A stretch of DNA of 30,010 nt from Collinsella sp. GTDB taxonomy: Bacteria; Actinomycetota; Coriobacteriia; Coriobacteriales; Coriobacteriaceae. The translations under genes were made by a program, and so were the position numbers. The notes beneath the pieces are model-generated. The model saw nothing but the letters and a program-made list of their open reading frames with translations. It was not told the origin of the DNA and ran no database searches. Shown one piece after another: positions 1-9,843 of this stretch. The DNA lies in NCBI GenBank assembly GCA_019419545.1, contig DXZT01000010.1:1-30010 (forward strand), read 5' to 3'. How positions within the stretch are numbered: position 1 is the stretch's first letter; every line of letters starts with the position of its first letter.

Positions 1-36
1 ATTTTGCCTCTTGACAATGTCCTGCTCATATTAAAA

Positions 37-105
37 GGAACGTCCCCAAGTGCCAAGTGCATCAAGAGTGTCCCCTTTGACCAGTCGTTTAAGAACGTCC
101 CCAAT
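37..105. repeat. Short GTCCCC-containing direct repeats
   Basis: Two near-identical strings of the form GAACGTCCCCAA-TG occur at 38-52 and 93-105, with a related AGTGTCCCCTTTGA between them at 66-79. No protein is supported in this stretch. On the minus strand they read as GGGGAC motifs. They may be remnants of a repetitive or mobile sequence continuing outside the window, but only the repetition itself is visible. Confidence 0.4.
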
Positions 106-137
106 GACTAACGTCGCAGGTTGAGGACGGGCAGCGA

Positions 138-236
138 GCGGGTCGCATTTGAGACAAGGTGACGTGAAACGAAAGGGCGCTGACCTTCTGGTCGCGCCCT
201 TGAAGTTGAACGTCAGATTGTCCAAATGCGGCCCGC
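138..236. repeat. Long-hairpin intergenic repeat, copy 1
   Basis: This 99-nt stretch folds into one long imperfect hairpin. The outer stem pairs 138-151 with 223-236, including one T-G wobble at 143/231. A bulged A at 152 follows, then 153-157 with 218-222 and 160-165 with 210-215. The inner stem pairs 173-180 with 194-201, there is one unpaired T at 181, and the tip is GACC-TTCT-GGTC (182-193). Copies 2 (15681-15780) and 3 (21636-21735) have the same plan, tip and bulges but different stem sequences. It lies just past the stop codon of the LCP gene. Confidence 0.75.
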
Positions 237-248
237 GCAGCGTCAAGC

Positions 249-278
249 GGTTACGCGGTTTGGTAAAACCGCGTAACC
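249..278 (-). terminator. Perfect hairpin abutting the LCP stop codon
   Basis: GGTTACGCGGTTT (249-261) and AAACCGCGTAACC (266-278) form a perfect 13-bp stem with a 4-nt loop, ending one base before the stop codon of the LCP gene at 281-279. There is no clear T-run beyond it, so it may be a 3' end stabiliser or a weak terminator. The same stem recurs directly after prfA at 15794-15820. Confidence 0.6.
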
Positions 279-1514
279 CTAGTAGTTGGCTTCGTAGCCG
301 TTGCCGTCGCCGGTGGGCTCTTCGTAGTAGTCCGAATCGCTCGAATCGCCTGAGTCATCGGAATCGTCAGAGCTGACCGATGAGGTTGCGGTACCGTTTG
401 CGTAGTCGTCAGACGTGTTGTTGTTCAGGTCGCCGATCGTAGAGCTGGAACCATCGGACATACCCATGGTATTGGGACCCTTGGGATCCTTGCCGGCATC
501 GACGCGCGCCATCATTTCCTTAAGCTCGTCCTCGTAAACAAAGACGTAGCTCACGCCGTCGATCATGGTGTCGTCACCGGCATACGAAGGCAGGTTAGCC
601 GAGTAGATACCGTCGACATCCATACCGCGCATGGCGTTGACCGTAGACACGATATCCTGAACGCTCATATCGGTTACAAGCATATCGGACAGCGAATTAA
701 CCAGGCCAAAGATCTTCGTGGCATCGAAGTTATTGAGAATCTGGTTGGCAAGGGCTCCAAGCACCTGACGCTGGTGGCGCATGCGCGTGTAATCGCCGTC
801 GGCATAGGTGTAGCGGCAGCGGGCATAGGTAAGGGCGGTGGCGCCGTCCATATGCTGCTGACCAGCGGTGATCTTAATATCCAGGTGCTCGGGGTCGTCA
901 ACATCATCGGTTGCGTTAATGTCGATACCGCCAACCGAATCAATCAGCGCCTGCATACCGTCGAAGCTGACCTCGGCATAGTGGGAAATCTGAACACCGC
1001 ACAGCTCGTTGACCGCCTCGACCATGGCTTCGGCGCCGCCAACGGTATGGCAGGCGTTGATCTTCATGGTCTCCCCCTTGTACACGACCTTGGTATCGCG
1101 CGGAACGGAAATGAGCGTCGCCTGCTTTTGCGTGGGGTCGATGCGTGCCAAGATAATCGAGTCGGCACGATACGTATCCTCGCCCGGACGGCCGTCGGTG
1201 CCAAGAAGCAGCACGTAGAACGGATCCTTTGCCTCATCGGTGTCAACCAGAACCCGACGCAGATTGTCGGTAATGACATTAGAATCGCCGAGCTTGCCCA
1301 TAATGGTGGCAAACCACAGGCCGGCAGCGGTAGTGGCACTCAGCAGCACGCCAAGCACGACAATGAGCGCGACGTGGCGAATCGTGTGGCTACGACGACG
1401 CTGGCGAGCGCGCTCGGAATAGCGAGCCACGTTATCGCGACTGTAGATCTTGGCCTGCGCACCAGTTGAGGGTCTTCGGGTGGTGGTATCCGCGAGGGGC
1501 TTTTTATTAAACAT
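279..1514 (-). CDS. LCP (LytR-CpsA-Psr) family cell-wall polymer ligase
   Basis: This is a 411-residue LCP-family protein. The family transfers lipid-linked secondary polymers such as wall teichoic acid or capsule-type glycans onto peptidoglycan outside the membrane. A basic cytoplasmic N-terminus leads into one membrane helix at about residues 48-70. The catalytic domain follows, with the family residues in GTDGRPGED (about 105-113), TYRADSIILARID and SVPRDTKV (about 137-143), where the Arg and Asp residues bind pyrophosphate and metal. The last ~65 residues are low-complexity, rich in Ser, Asp and Gly. ATG at 1514 is preferred to TTG at 1520 because an AGG sits at suitable spacing. It follows murA by 12 bases and is probably co-transcribed. 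The polymer it transfers cannot be read from the sequence. Confidence 0.9.
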   Translation of the reverse strand: MFNKKPLADTTTRRPSTGAQAKIYSRDNVARYSERARQRRRSHTIRHVALIVVLGVLLSATTAAGLWFATIMGKLGDSNVITDNLRRVLVDTDEAKDPFYVLLLGTDGRPGEDTYRADSIILARIDPTQKQATLISVPRDTKVVYKGETMKINACHTVGGAEAMVEAVNELCGVQISHYAEVSFDGMQALIDSVGGIDINATDDVDDPEHLDIKITAGQQHMDGATALTYARCRYTYADGDYTRMRHQRQVLGALANQILNNFDATKIFGLVNSLSDMLVTDMSVQDIVSTVNAMRGMDVDGIYSANLPSYAGDDTMIDGVSYVFVYEDELKEMMARVDAGKDPKGPNTMGMSDGSSSTIGDLNNNTSDDYANGTATSSVSSDDSDDSGDSSDSDYYEEPTGDGNGYEANY

Positions 1515-1526
1515 AGGCAACCTGTA

Positions 1527-2810
1527 TTAGTAGATGACGGGATCGGGGACGGTAGCATGCTCGACATGCGCGCCGAGCGCCTGCAGCTTTTCGACAAACT
1601 GCTCGTAGCCGCGCTTGATGTGATGGATAGCCGAAACCTCGGTCGTCCCGTCGGCGATCAAGCCCGCTACGACGAGGGCCGCTCCGCCACGCAGATCGGG
1701 CGAGGTAACCTGTGCACCCGAAAAGCCCTTGACGCCATGAATCATGGCATGATGGCTCTCGATACGAATGTCGGCACCCATGCGCACCAGCTCAGAGGCA
1801 AACATAAAGCGATTCTCGAAGATGTTTTCGGTAATAACGGAACTGCCGTCGGCGAGGGCGGAGAGCACCATAATTTGTGCCTGCATGTCGGTCGGGAAGC
1901 CGGGGAACGGAAGCGTCTGGATGTCGACCGGCTTGATGCGCTCGGCGCGATTCACGTGTACGCCGTCGTCGGTACGCTCGCAATCGATGCCCATGAGCTC
2001 CATCTTCTTGAGCACCATGCCCAGATAGATGGGGCAAAAACCCGTGACGTCGACACCGCGATCGTCGGCCATCAGCGCACCGGCGACGATAAAGGTACCG
2101 GCCTCGATGCGGTCGCCCACCACGCGATGGGTAACGGGATGGAGCTCTTCCACGCCCTCGATGGTCACGACAGGCGTACCGGCGCCGACAATCTTGGCGC
2201 CCATTTCGTTGAGCATGTTGGCGAGATCGACGATCTCGGGCTCGCGGGCGGCATTGTCGATAACCGTAGTGCCCTGTGCGCGCACAGAGGCCATGATGAG
2301 GTTCTCGGTCGCACCGACACTGGCAAACTCGAGCGTAACGGTGGTGCCGCGCAGGCCCTGAGGCGCGCTGGCGTTGATGTAGCCGTGGGCGGTATCAAAC
2401 TCTACGCCCAGGGCCTCGAGACCCAGAATGTGCATATCGATCTTGCGAGCACCCAGGTTGCAGCCGCCCGGCATGGCGATCTTGGCGCGATGGAAGCGAC
2501 CCAGCAGGGGTCCCATGACGGCGGTGGAAGCACGCATCTTAGCGACGAGCTCGTAGGGGGCCTCCCAAGAATCGACCTGAGAGGTATCGATCTCGAGCGT
2601 GTGCTCGTCGAGAACATCGATCGTAGCGCCCATGCCCTTGAGCACCTTGCCCATCACGTGGACATCGGAAATATCGGGCACGTTCTGCAGCGTCGTCTTG
2701 CCCGGCGCCAGAAGCGTTGCCGCCATGAGTTTGAGCGCGGAGTTCTTGGCACCCGAGACGGGCACGGAGCCTCCGATGGCGTGGCCACCCTCAACGCGGA
2801 TAATATCCAA
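1527..2810 (-). CDS. murA: UDP-N-acetylglucosamine 1-carboxyvinyltransferase
   Basis: MurA catalyses the first committed step of peptidoglycan synthesis in the cytoplasm, transferring enolpyruvate from PEP to UDP-GlcNAc. The 427-residue length is normal for the family. Lys22 lies in SGAKNSALK. The catalytic loop PGGCNLGAR carries Cys117, the residue alkylated by fosfomycin, so the enzyme should have the usual drug site. DLRGGAALVVAGL near residue 390 carries the conserved Arg. The start is TTG at 2810 with AGGG just upstream, and no better start was seen. The gene begins only 13 bases after the atp terminator hairpin and is followed by the LCP gene. A murA gene near the end of the atp locus is also known in other Actinobacteria. 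Confidence 0.97.
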   Translation of the reverse strand: MDIIRVEGGHAIGGSVPVSGAKNSALKLMAATLLAPGKTTLQNVPDISDVHVMGKVLKGMGATIDVLDEHTLEIDTSQVDSWEAPYELVAKMRASTAVMGPLLGRFHRAKIAMPGGCNLGARKIDMHILGLEALGVEFDTAHGYINASAPQGLRGTTVTLEFASVGATENLIMASVRAQGTTVIDNAAREPEIVDLANMLNEMGAKIVGAGTPVVTIEGVEELHPVTHRVVGDRIEAGTFIVAGALMADDRGVDVTGFCPIYLGMVLKKMELMGIDCERTDDGVHVNRAERIKPVDIQTLPFPGFPTDMQAQIMVLSALADGSSVITENIFENRFMFASELVRMGADIRIESHHAMIHGVKGFSGAQVTSPDLRGGAALVVAGLIADGTTEVSAIHHIKRGYEQFVEKLQALGAHVEHATVPDPVIY

Positions 2811-2823
2811 GGTCTACCCTTTC

Positions 2824-2863
2824 AAAAAGCATGCCCGGGGTGGCTGGGCCATCCCGGGCATGA
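2824..2863 (-). terminator. Intrinsic terminator after atpC
   Basis: CATGCCCGGG and CCCGGGCATG form a 10-bp inverted repeat with a 13-nt centre (about 2830-2862). On the minus strand it ends in GCTTTTTG, a good U-tract. It lies between the atpC stop and murA. The ribosome site of murA (GAAAGGG) follows the U-tract directly, so murA must be served by read-through or by a promoter inside atpC. Confidence 0.8.
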
Positions 2864-2898
2864 TGTGTTCGCAAATGGTCGAACGCTAAATCGTTTGA

Positions 2899-3291
2899 CT
2901 ATTGGGCAAGCTTGAGCTTACACCATGCGATTTCATTATAGAGGTAGGCGCGGCGTGCATCATCCTCCGACAAATTACCCAGCTTCTCTTCAAAACCTTG
3001 AATATCAGCTTTAAGCTTGTCGGCATCGACGGTCGCCAGATCGCAAGCGCGCTCGGCGAGAACGGTCACAACATCGTCCGCAACCTGGGCATAGCCGCCG
3101 GCCACGGCAAACGTGTGGTCGACAGTGCCCATGGCCTTATCGGAAACGCGAACGTAGCCGCGGTCGATCGTGCAGATCTCGCTGGAGTGAGCAGGCAGAA
3201 CGCCAAACTCGCCATCCGTGGACGGAATCGACACAAACGCAGCGTCGCCCTCATAGGCGCAGCTCACGGGGCACACGATGCGGATACGCAT
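2899..3291 (-). CDS. atpC: F1Fo ATP synthase epsilon subunit
   Basis: The epsilon subunit is part of the central stalk and regulates ATP hydrolysis. The 130-residue protein has the typical N-terminal beta-sandwich with GEFGVLPAHS (about residues 28-37) and GGYAQVADDVVTVLAERA. A helical C-terminal part of about 45 residues ends the protein. It starts at ATG 3291, three bases after atpD, and is the last gene of the atp operon before the terminator at 2824-2863. Confidence 0.95.
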   Translation of the reverse strand: MRIRIVCPVSCAYEGDAAFVSIPSTDGEFGVLPAHSSEICTIDRGYVRVSDKAMGTVDHTFAVAGGYAQVADDVVTVLAERACDLATVDADKLKADIQGFEEKLGNLSEDDARRAYLYNEIAWCKLKLAQ

Positions 3292-3294
3292 AAC

Positions 3295-4748
<1,454 letters not shown>

Positions 4749-4749
<1 letters not shown>

Positions 4750-5657
4750 TACTGTTCCTCCAATGCTGAGGCTCCGCCGACGATCTCGTTAATCTCGGTC
4801 GTGATCGAAGCCTGGCGCACGCGACTATACGTGCGGGTAAGGGTCGAGATGATCGCGGTGGCGTTTTCCGTCGCGGAGTGCATGGCCTTGCGGCGTGCAC
4901 CCTGCTCGGCAGCCGCCGAATCGATCAGGGCCTGGTAGATGACCGTCAGGATATAAGACGGCACAAGCTTGCCGAGAACATGCTCGGGAGAGGGCACGAA
5001 CTCGAACGTGGACGAGATGCGCTTAGGGGCGTCGGTCTCGTTCTTACGCGGACCGTGGGCCATAGCGATCATCTCGGGGTCGAGCGGCAACAGATGCTCG
5101 ACGCGAAGCTCCTGATCCACGCGGTTCTTGGCGTGGTGGTAGACAAGCTCGACACGGTCAAGCTCACCGGCACGATACGCATCGCAGATATGAGAGGAGA
5201 TCATGCGGGCCTGATTGAAATCGGGCTCAGAGGAGTTGCCCTCAAAGTGCATGACAACGTTTGCGCGGTCACGGAAATACGTGGCCGGCTTACGCCCGCA
5301 CGCGATGATCTCGCACTCGATGCCGTCGTTCGCCCAAGAAGCGGCGAGCTTTTCGGCCGTGCGCTCCACCGTCGTATTGAAACCGCCGGCAAGGCCGCGG
5401 TCCGAGGCAATAACGACAATCAGGCCATGCTTGACGCTCTCATGCTTCTGCAGCATGGGATCGGTGCCCGAACAGGAGGCGTCGCCGGCGACCGTCAACA
5501 TGACGTCGGTCAGCGCCTCCTTATAGGGCTCGGCCTGCTTGGAGCGATCGAGGGCACGACGGATCTTGGCCGTAGAGACCATCTCCATCGTGCGCGTGAT
5601 CTGCTTGGTCGTGGTAACCGAGGAGATTCGCTTCTTAATGTCGCGAAGGTTGGCCAT
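4749..5657 (-). CDS. atpG: F1Fo ATP synthase gamma subunit
   Basis: The gamma subunit is the rotating shaft of F1. The 302-residue protein shows the conserved N-terminal coiled coil (RDIKKRISSVTTTKQITRTM, then EMVSTAKIRRA). The matching C-terminal helix contains EQGARRKAMHSATENA and TLTRTYSRVRQASITTEI. The central Rossmann-like part includes VIASDRGLAGGFN. It starts at ATG 5657, 5 bases after the atpA stop, and overlaps atpD by one base at its end. Confidence 0.97.
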
Positions 5658-5662
5658 GGGGC

Positions 5663-7261
5663 TTAGTTCTCCTCTGATCCAGAAACATCCGAATGGTGCT
5701 TGGCCATGAACTGCTGCTTGAAGTCGCCGATGACACGCAAGAGCTCAGCCTTGGTGTCATCATCGATCTTCTTGGCGCGAACCTTGTCGAGCAGCAAGCC
5801 AAAGCCATTGTCCATGTACTCGATGAGCTCGGCACGGAAAGGCAGCACGTCGGCGATCTCCAGGTCATCCAGGAAGCCCTCGTTGCCAGCGAACAGCGTA
5901 ACGATCTGCTCGCCAACCTCAAACGGCTTGTAACGCGGCTGCTTCAGGAGCTCTGTCATGCGAGCACCATGGGTCAGCTGCTTCTGAGTAGCCTCGTCGA
6001 GGTCGGAGCCGAACTGCGTAAAGCCAGCGAGCTCCTGATAGGAAGCGAGGTCCAGACGGAGGTTGCCGGCGACCTGCTTCATGGCCTTGGTCTGCGCATC
6101 GCCACCGACGCGGGACACGGAGATGCCCACGTCGACTGCCGGGCGCTGACCCTGGAAGAAGAGCTCGGACTGCAGGTAGATCTGACCATCGGTAATGGAA
6201 ATGACGTTGGTCGGAATGTAGGCCGAGACGTCGCCGTCCTGGGTCTCGATGATCGGCAGTGCCGTCATGGAGCCGTAACCGTTCTTCTTGGACATCTTGA
6301 CGGCACGCTCGAGCAGACGAGAGTGCAGGTAGAAGATGTCGCCAGGATAGGCCTCGCGTCCGGGCGGACGATGCAGCGTCAGCGACATCTGACGGTAGGC
6401 CACAGCCTGCTTGGACAGGTCGTCGTAGATGACGAGCACGTGGCCGCCGGGGTTGGTCTCGCTGGCGGGCTTGCCGTCCTCGCCGTTGTACATGAAGAAC
6501 TCGCCGATAGCGGCACCGGCCATAGGCGCGATGTACTGCATAGGGGCGGAATCGGCAGCGGTGGCCGAAACGATGATGGTGTAGTCGAGCGCACCGTGCT
6601 GAGCGAGGGTCTCGCGGATGTTGGCAACCGTGGAGGCCTTCTGGCCGATGGCGACATAGATGCAGACCATGCCCTTGCCGCGCTGGTTGAGGATAGCGTC
6701 GATGGCGATGGCGGTCTTACCGGTCTTACGGTCGCCGATGATGAGCTCACGCTGACCGCGGCCAATAGGCACCATGGAGTCGATAGCGAGCAGACCGGTC
6801 TGAACCGGCTCGCACACCGGGGTACGATCGATGACGCCGGGAGCCTTGAACTCGATGGGGCGACGGTGCGTGGCGACGATGTCGCCCAGGCCGTCGATGG
6901 GCTGGCCGAGCGGATTGACGACGCGGCCGAGCATGGCACGGCTCACGGGGATATCCATAATGCGGCCAGTGGTGCGGCACTCGTCGCCTTCCTTGATGGA
7001 GTCGACGGCACCGAACAGAACGGCGCCGACCTCGTCACGGTCAAGGTTCTGGGCAAGGCCGAAGACGGTCTCACCGGTATCGGAGCTCTTGAACTCCAGA
7101 AGCTCGCCTGCCATGGCGCTCTTGAGGCCGGAGACGCGCGCGATGCCGTCGCCTACCTCGTCGACCGTTGAAACCTCATGCGTATCGACCGTCGCGGAGA
7201 GGCTCGTGAGCTGCTCCTGCAGTTTCTTGGCGATATCCTGGGCATTGAGGGTTTCGGACAT
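5663..7261 (-). CDS. atpA: F1Fo ATP synthase alpha subunit
   Basis: The non-catalytic alpha subunit has 532 residues. The N-terminal beta-barrel is followed by the P-loop GDRKTGKT at 176-183, with VYVAIGQKASTVA and the YDDLSKQAVAYRQ segment behind it. The conserved SVSRVGGDAQTKAMK region carries the arginine that reaches the catalytic site. The last ~30 residues are charged. Its start codon overlaps the atpH stop as TAATG. Confidence 0.98.
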   Translation of the reverse strand: MSETLNAQDIAKKLQEQLTSLSATVDTHEVSTVDEVGDGIARVSGLKSAMAGELLEFKSSDTGETVFGLAQNLDRDEVGAVLFGAVDSIKEGDECRTTGRIMDIPVSRAMLGRVVNPLGQPIDGLGDIVATHRRPIEFKAPGVIDRTPVCEPVQTGLLAIDSMVPIGRGQRELIIGDRKTGKTAIAIDAILNQRGKGMVCIYVAIGQKASTVANIRETLAQHGALDYTIIVSATAADSAPMQYIAPMAGAAIGEFFMYNGEDGKPASETNPGGHVLVIYDDLSKQAVAYRQMSLTLHRPPGREAYPGDIFYLHSRLLERAVKMSKKNGYGSMTALPIIETQDGDVSAYIPTNVISITDGQIYLQSELFFQGQRPAVDVGISVSRVGGDAQTKAMKQVAGNLRLDLASYQELAGFTQFGSDLDEATQKQLTHGARMTELLKQPRYKPFEVGEQIVTLFAGNEGFLDDLEIADVLPFRAELIEYMDNGFGLLLDKVRAKKIDDDTKAELLRVIGDFKQQFMAKHHSDVSGSEEN

Positions 7262-7737
7262 TAGGCTTCACCTCCGTACGTATTAGCAGAGTTTGCGAGG
7301 GTCTCCTGCGCGACGCGCAGCTGCGTCTTGACGGAAATATCACGACGCTCGCCGCGGGCCTCGAGCACCAGGCCGCCCACGATAGACGGGTCGACCCGCT
7401 CGATAAGGAATACCTTGCGGCCGAAGTCCTGCTCGCATTTCTTAGTGATGGTTTGACGCAGCTCGTCGTCGAGCGGGATCGCCGTGGTGACGGTCACGCC
7501 CACTACATCCTCGTCTTCCTCGGCAACATACTTAAAGGCAGCTGCCACCTTGGGAAGAAGGTCGAGCTGGTCGCGCTTGGACATGGTGTCGAGCACGGCG
7601 ATGATCTCGGGGCTGGCAGAAGCCAAGCGCTCGATCATCTCGAGGTCCTCGAACACATGGTTCTCGGCCTTAGCGGCTTCCAGAAGGGAGCGCGCGTAGG
7701 TCTCGAGCACCTTGTCCTGATAGCGGCTAGTCGGCAT
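7261..7737 (-). CDS. atpH: F1Fo ATP synthase delta subunit
   Basis: Delta joins the top of F1 to the peripheral stalk formed by subunit b. At 158 residues it is somewhat shorter than the usual 175-180. It has the helical N-terminal domain (DKVLETYARSLLEAAKAE) and the family C-terminal signature with DPSIVGGLVLEARGERRDIS. It overlaps the end of atpF by 11 bases and the start of atpA by one, so translation of the three is probably coupled. Confidence 0.93.
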   Translation of the reverse strand: MPTSRYQDKVLETYARSLLEAAKAENHVFEDLEMIERLASASPEIIAVLDTMSKRDQLDLLPKVAAAFKYVAEEDEDVVGVTVTTAIPLDDELRQTITKKCEQDFGRKVFLIERVDPSIVGGLVLEARGERRDISVKTQLRVAQETLANSANTYGGEA

Positions 7738-8329
7738 TCAGGCTACCTGCTTCCTGGATGTAGCGCTCGATGAGCTTCTTCTGCTCGGCATCGTCCTCGA
7801 GTGCCTCGCCTACGATCTTGGTGGCGACGGCAACGGACAGGTCGGCGATGGAGCTCGCGGCACCGGCGTAAATGGACTTGCGCTCGTCCTCGACGGTCGT
7901 ATGGGCCTTGGCGATGATCTCCTCGGCCTCCTTGTGAGCAGCCTCGATGATACGGGCGCGCTCGGACTCGGCGTCCTTACGGGCCTCGAGAACGATGTCG
8001 GCAGCCTGACGACGGGCGTCGGTGACGATCGAGTCGGACTCAGCGCGCTTGGCGATAGCCTCCTGCTTGGTCTTCTCGGCCTCGTCGAGGCTCTCCTCGA
8101 TCTTCTTGCCGCGCTCCTCCATGGTTTTCATGATGCCCGGCAGGGCGACCTTGGCCAGCACGATCCAGATAATCAGGAAGGCGATAAGCGCCGGGATGAA
8201 CTCCGCCATCTTAGGGATGAGGATGTCCGCACCGGCAGCGCCGTCCTCAGCGAACGCGGAAACCGGCATGAGCAGCGCGGCCGCGGACGCGGAGAGTGCG
8301 ATCGCGCTCTTCTGGGATGAAAGATTCAT
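7727..8329 (-). CDS. atpF: F1Fo ATP synthase b subunit, with signal-like N-terminus
   Basis: Subunit b forms the peripheral stalk. The 200-residue protein has one membrane helix at about 43-64, then a long charged coiled coil (MEERGKKIEESLDEAEKTKQ onward) as expected. Unusually, the membrane anchor is preceded by a typical signal peptide: an 8-residue polar start, a hydrophobic Ala/Ser/Leu core (about 9-21) and VSAFA-EDG, a good cleavage motif after residue 27. Most b subunits are longer than 150 residues but lack this leader. The start at ATG 8329 has GGAG nine bases upstream. Confidence 0.93.
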   Translation of the reverse strand: MNLSSQKSAIALSASAAALLMPVSAFAEDGAAGADILIPKMAEFIPALIAFLIIWIVLAKVALPGIMKTMEERGKKIEESLDEAEKTKQEAIAKRAESDSIVTDARRQAADIVLEARKDAESERARIIEAAHKEAEEIIAKAHTTVEDERKSIYAGAASSIADLSVAVATKIVGEALEDDAEQKKLIERYIQEAGSLNAD

Positions 8330-8344
8330 ACTTGACGCTCCGTG

Positions 8345-8539
8345 CTATTTAACGATCAGCGCGACAACGAAGCCGATCAGAGCCAGAGCCTCGCCGAAGG
8401 CGGAGCCCATGATGAAGACGGTGAACACGCGGCCCTGGACCTCAGGCTGACGGGCCATAGCACCCGTAGCACCCAGAGCAGACAGGCCGATAGCAAGACC
8501 AGCGCCGATAACACCGAGACCGTAACCGATAACTCCCAC
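8345..8539 (-). CDS. atpE: F1Fo ATP synthase c subunit (short)
   Basis: The c subunit forms the membrane rotor ring. The protein has two hydrophobic helices joined by the polar loop ARQPEVQG, and the ion-binding carboxylate is Glu50 in GSAFGEALALIG. The residue after it is Ala, not the Ser or Thr of sodium-binding rings, which favours protons. At 64 residues it is shorter than the common 70-80. GTG at 8539 has a strong AAGGAGGA site. Upstream in frame there is a TAA after eight codons and no alternative ATG, GTG or TTG, so a longer form is excluded. Confidence 0.95.
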   Translation of the reverse strand: MGVIGYGLGVIGAGLAIGLSALGATGAMARQPEVQGRVFTVFIMGSAFGEALALIGFVVALIVK

Positions 8540-8663
8540 GATTCCTCCTTTGTCGTGCGTGTCTTATTTCACGCAGGATAACCTTTTTTATAACTGCCGG
8601 GCTCCATGGGTACGGGCACCGGCGGTTTAACGAATTGCTTACCTTTAAGGCGCGAGCGGAAGG

Positions 8664-9467
8664 CTACTCCTCCTCCGCGACCTCCTCTGCCTCGGAGACA
8701 TACACGGCGGTAAGGACCGTGAAGACGTAAGCCTGGATGGCGCCGACCACAAGCTCGATCGCATAGATCAGGATGAGGATGGCAAGCCAGGCTAGCGAAG
8801 GCAGGGCGCCAACGGCGTGGGCCGCGGAAACCTGCTGAAGCGGCGGCTGCATGAACATGCTCGCCATGATGGCGAACGAGCCCATGACCACGTGTCCTGC
8901 AAACATGTTGCAGAACAGACGGACGGCGAGCGTGATGAGGCGCAGGAAGGTCGAGAAAAGCTCGACGACCCACACGAGCACGTTCATCGGGAAGCTCACG
9001 CCCTGCGGGGCGAGGCTCTTGATGTAGCCGATCACGCCGTGAGCCTTGCATCCGTAGTAGATGAAGTACACGAAGGCGAAAATGGCGAGCGCGGCGGTGG
9101 AGCCGATTGCGCCGGTGCCGGGCTTCATTCCCGGGATCAGGCCGATCATGTTATTGATCAGGATGAACAGGAAAAGCGAGCACAGGAACGGGAAGTGCTT
9201 CTTCCAGTTCTCACCCACGACGCCCTTGCCGATATCGTTCTCGACGTACTCGATGATGTACTCGAAACCGTTGACGAAGAAGCCCTTGGGAACCAGGGTC
9301 TGCTTCTTCTTGAACACGGCCAGGACGATCAGGAGCACGATCGTGGAGACGATCAGCCAAAACGAGTACTGCGTGATGCCGCAGCTCAGATCGCCCACGA
9401 CAGGGGTGGAGCTGAACTCGCTGACCAGATGATTAATCTCATCAGGCAGCTTTTCAAAAATTTCCAC
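8664..9467 (-). CDS. atpB: F1Fo ATP synthase a subunit
   Basis: Subunit a provides the ion half-channels against the c ring. The 267-residue protein is strongly hydrophobic with five to six membrane helices. The essential arginine is Arg183 in AVRLFCNMFAGH, and Gln245 sits in the last helix (GAIQAYVFTVLTAVY). The tail is acidic (EAEEVAEEE). The start is GTG at 9467 with GAAAGG upstream. The 124-base gap to atpE holds a GCCGG/CCGGC hairpin and the strong atpE ribosome site, which would fit extra production of the multi-copy c subunit. Confidence 0.96.
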   Translation of the reverse strand: MEIFEKLPDEINHLVSEFSSTPVVGDLSCGITQYSFWLIVSTIVLLIVLAVFKKKQTLVPKGFFVNGFEYIIEYVENDIGKGVVGENWKKHFPFLCSLFLFILINNMIGLIPGMKPGTGAIGSTAALAIFAFVYFIYYGCKAHGVIGYIKSLAPQGVSFPMNVLVWVVELFSTFLRLITLAVRLFCNMFAGHVVMGSFAIMASMFMQPPLQQVSAAHAVGALPSLAWLAILILIYAIELVVGAIQAYVFTVLTAVYVSEAEEVAEEE

Positions 9468-9470
9468 GAC

Positions 9471-9782
9471 TTACCTTTCGACCTCATGAGGATCTCGCAG
9501 CGCCTTGGCGACACGAACCGTGCAGGCGGCCATAAAGGCCACGAAGCCGATCGCCTCGCCCAGGAGGAACATGCGAAACGCCTCTCCGAACAACACAAAC
9601 ACAACCAAGGTAAAGACGAGCAGGGCGATTGCCGAGACCGCCAGACTCACCATGCCCTTGAGCATGTCCGCATTCTGTTTATCGTCAAGAACCGGCTTGA
9701 GCGTAAAGACAAAGGGGAGAAAGGCAATCGCGCCCGCGATGGCGCCTGCAACGATAGCGAGCAGATCGGCTATCTGAAACAC
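9471..9782 (-). CDS. Small membrane protein at head of atp operon (AtpI-like)
   Basis: This is a 103-residue hydrophobic protein with about four predicted membrane helices in the AtpI position, just upstream of atpB. AtpI proteins assist c-ring assembly or Mg2+ handling; sequence similarity here is weak, so the name rests on position and topology. GTG at 9782 is chosen because GAGGAA lies just upstream. A longer reading from TTG at 9857 would begin inside the promoter at 9844-9871 and has no ribosome site. It ends three bases before the atpB start codon. Confidence 0.75.
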   Translation of the reverse strand: MFQIADLLAIVAGAIAGAIAFLPFVFTLKPVLDDKQNADMLKGMVSLAVSAIALLVFTLVVFVLFGEAFRMFLLGEAIGFVAFMAACTVRVAKALRDPHEVER

Positions 9783-9843
9783 TGGCTTCCTCGCTTTCCT
9801 TTTTAACGCCTCACAGCACAGTCCCAGCCAAACATTGGTGACT

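Noticed and set aside
1557..2915. Plus-strand open frame of 452 codons opposite murA
   Set aside because: murA is unambiguous on the other strand and the frame shows no family motif.
5693..7171. Plus-strand open frame of 492 codons opposite atpA
   Set aside because: It is the antisense image of atpA; residue composition is rich in Asp, Gly, His, Leu and Val as expected for such shadows.
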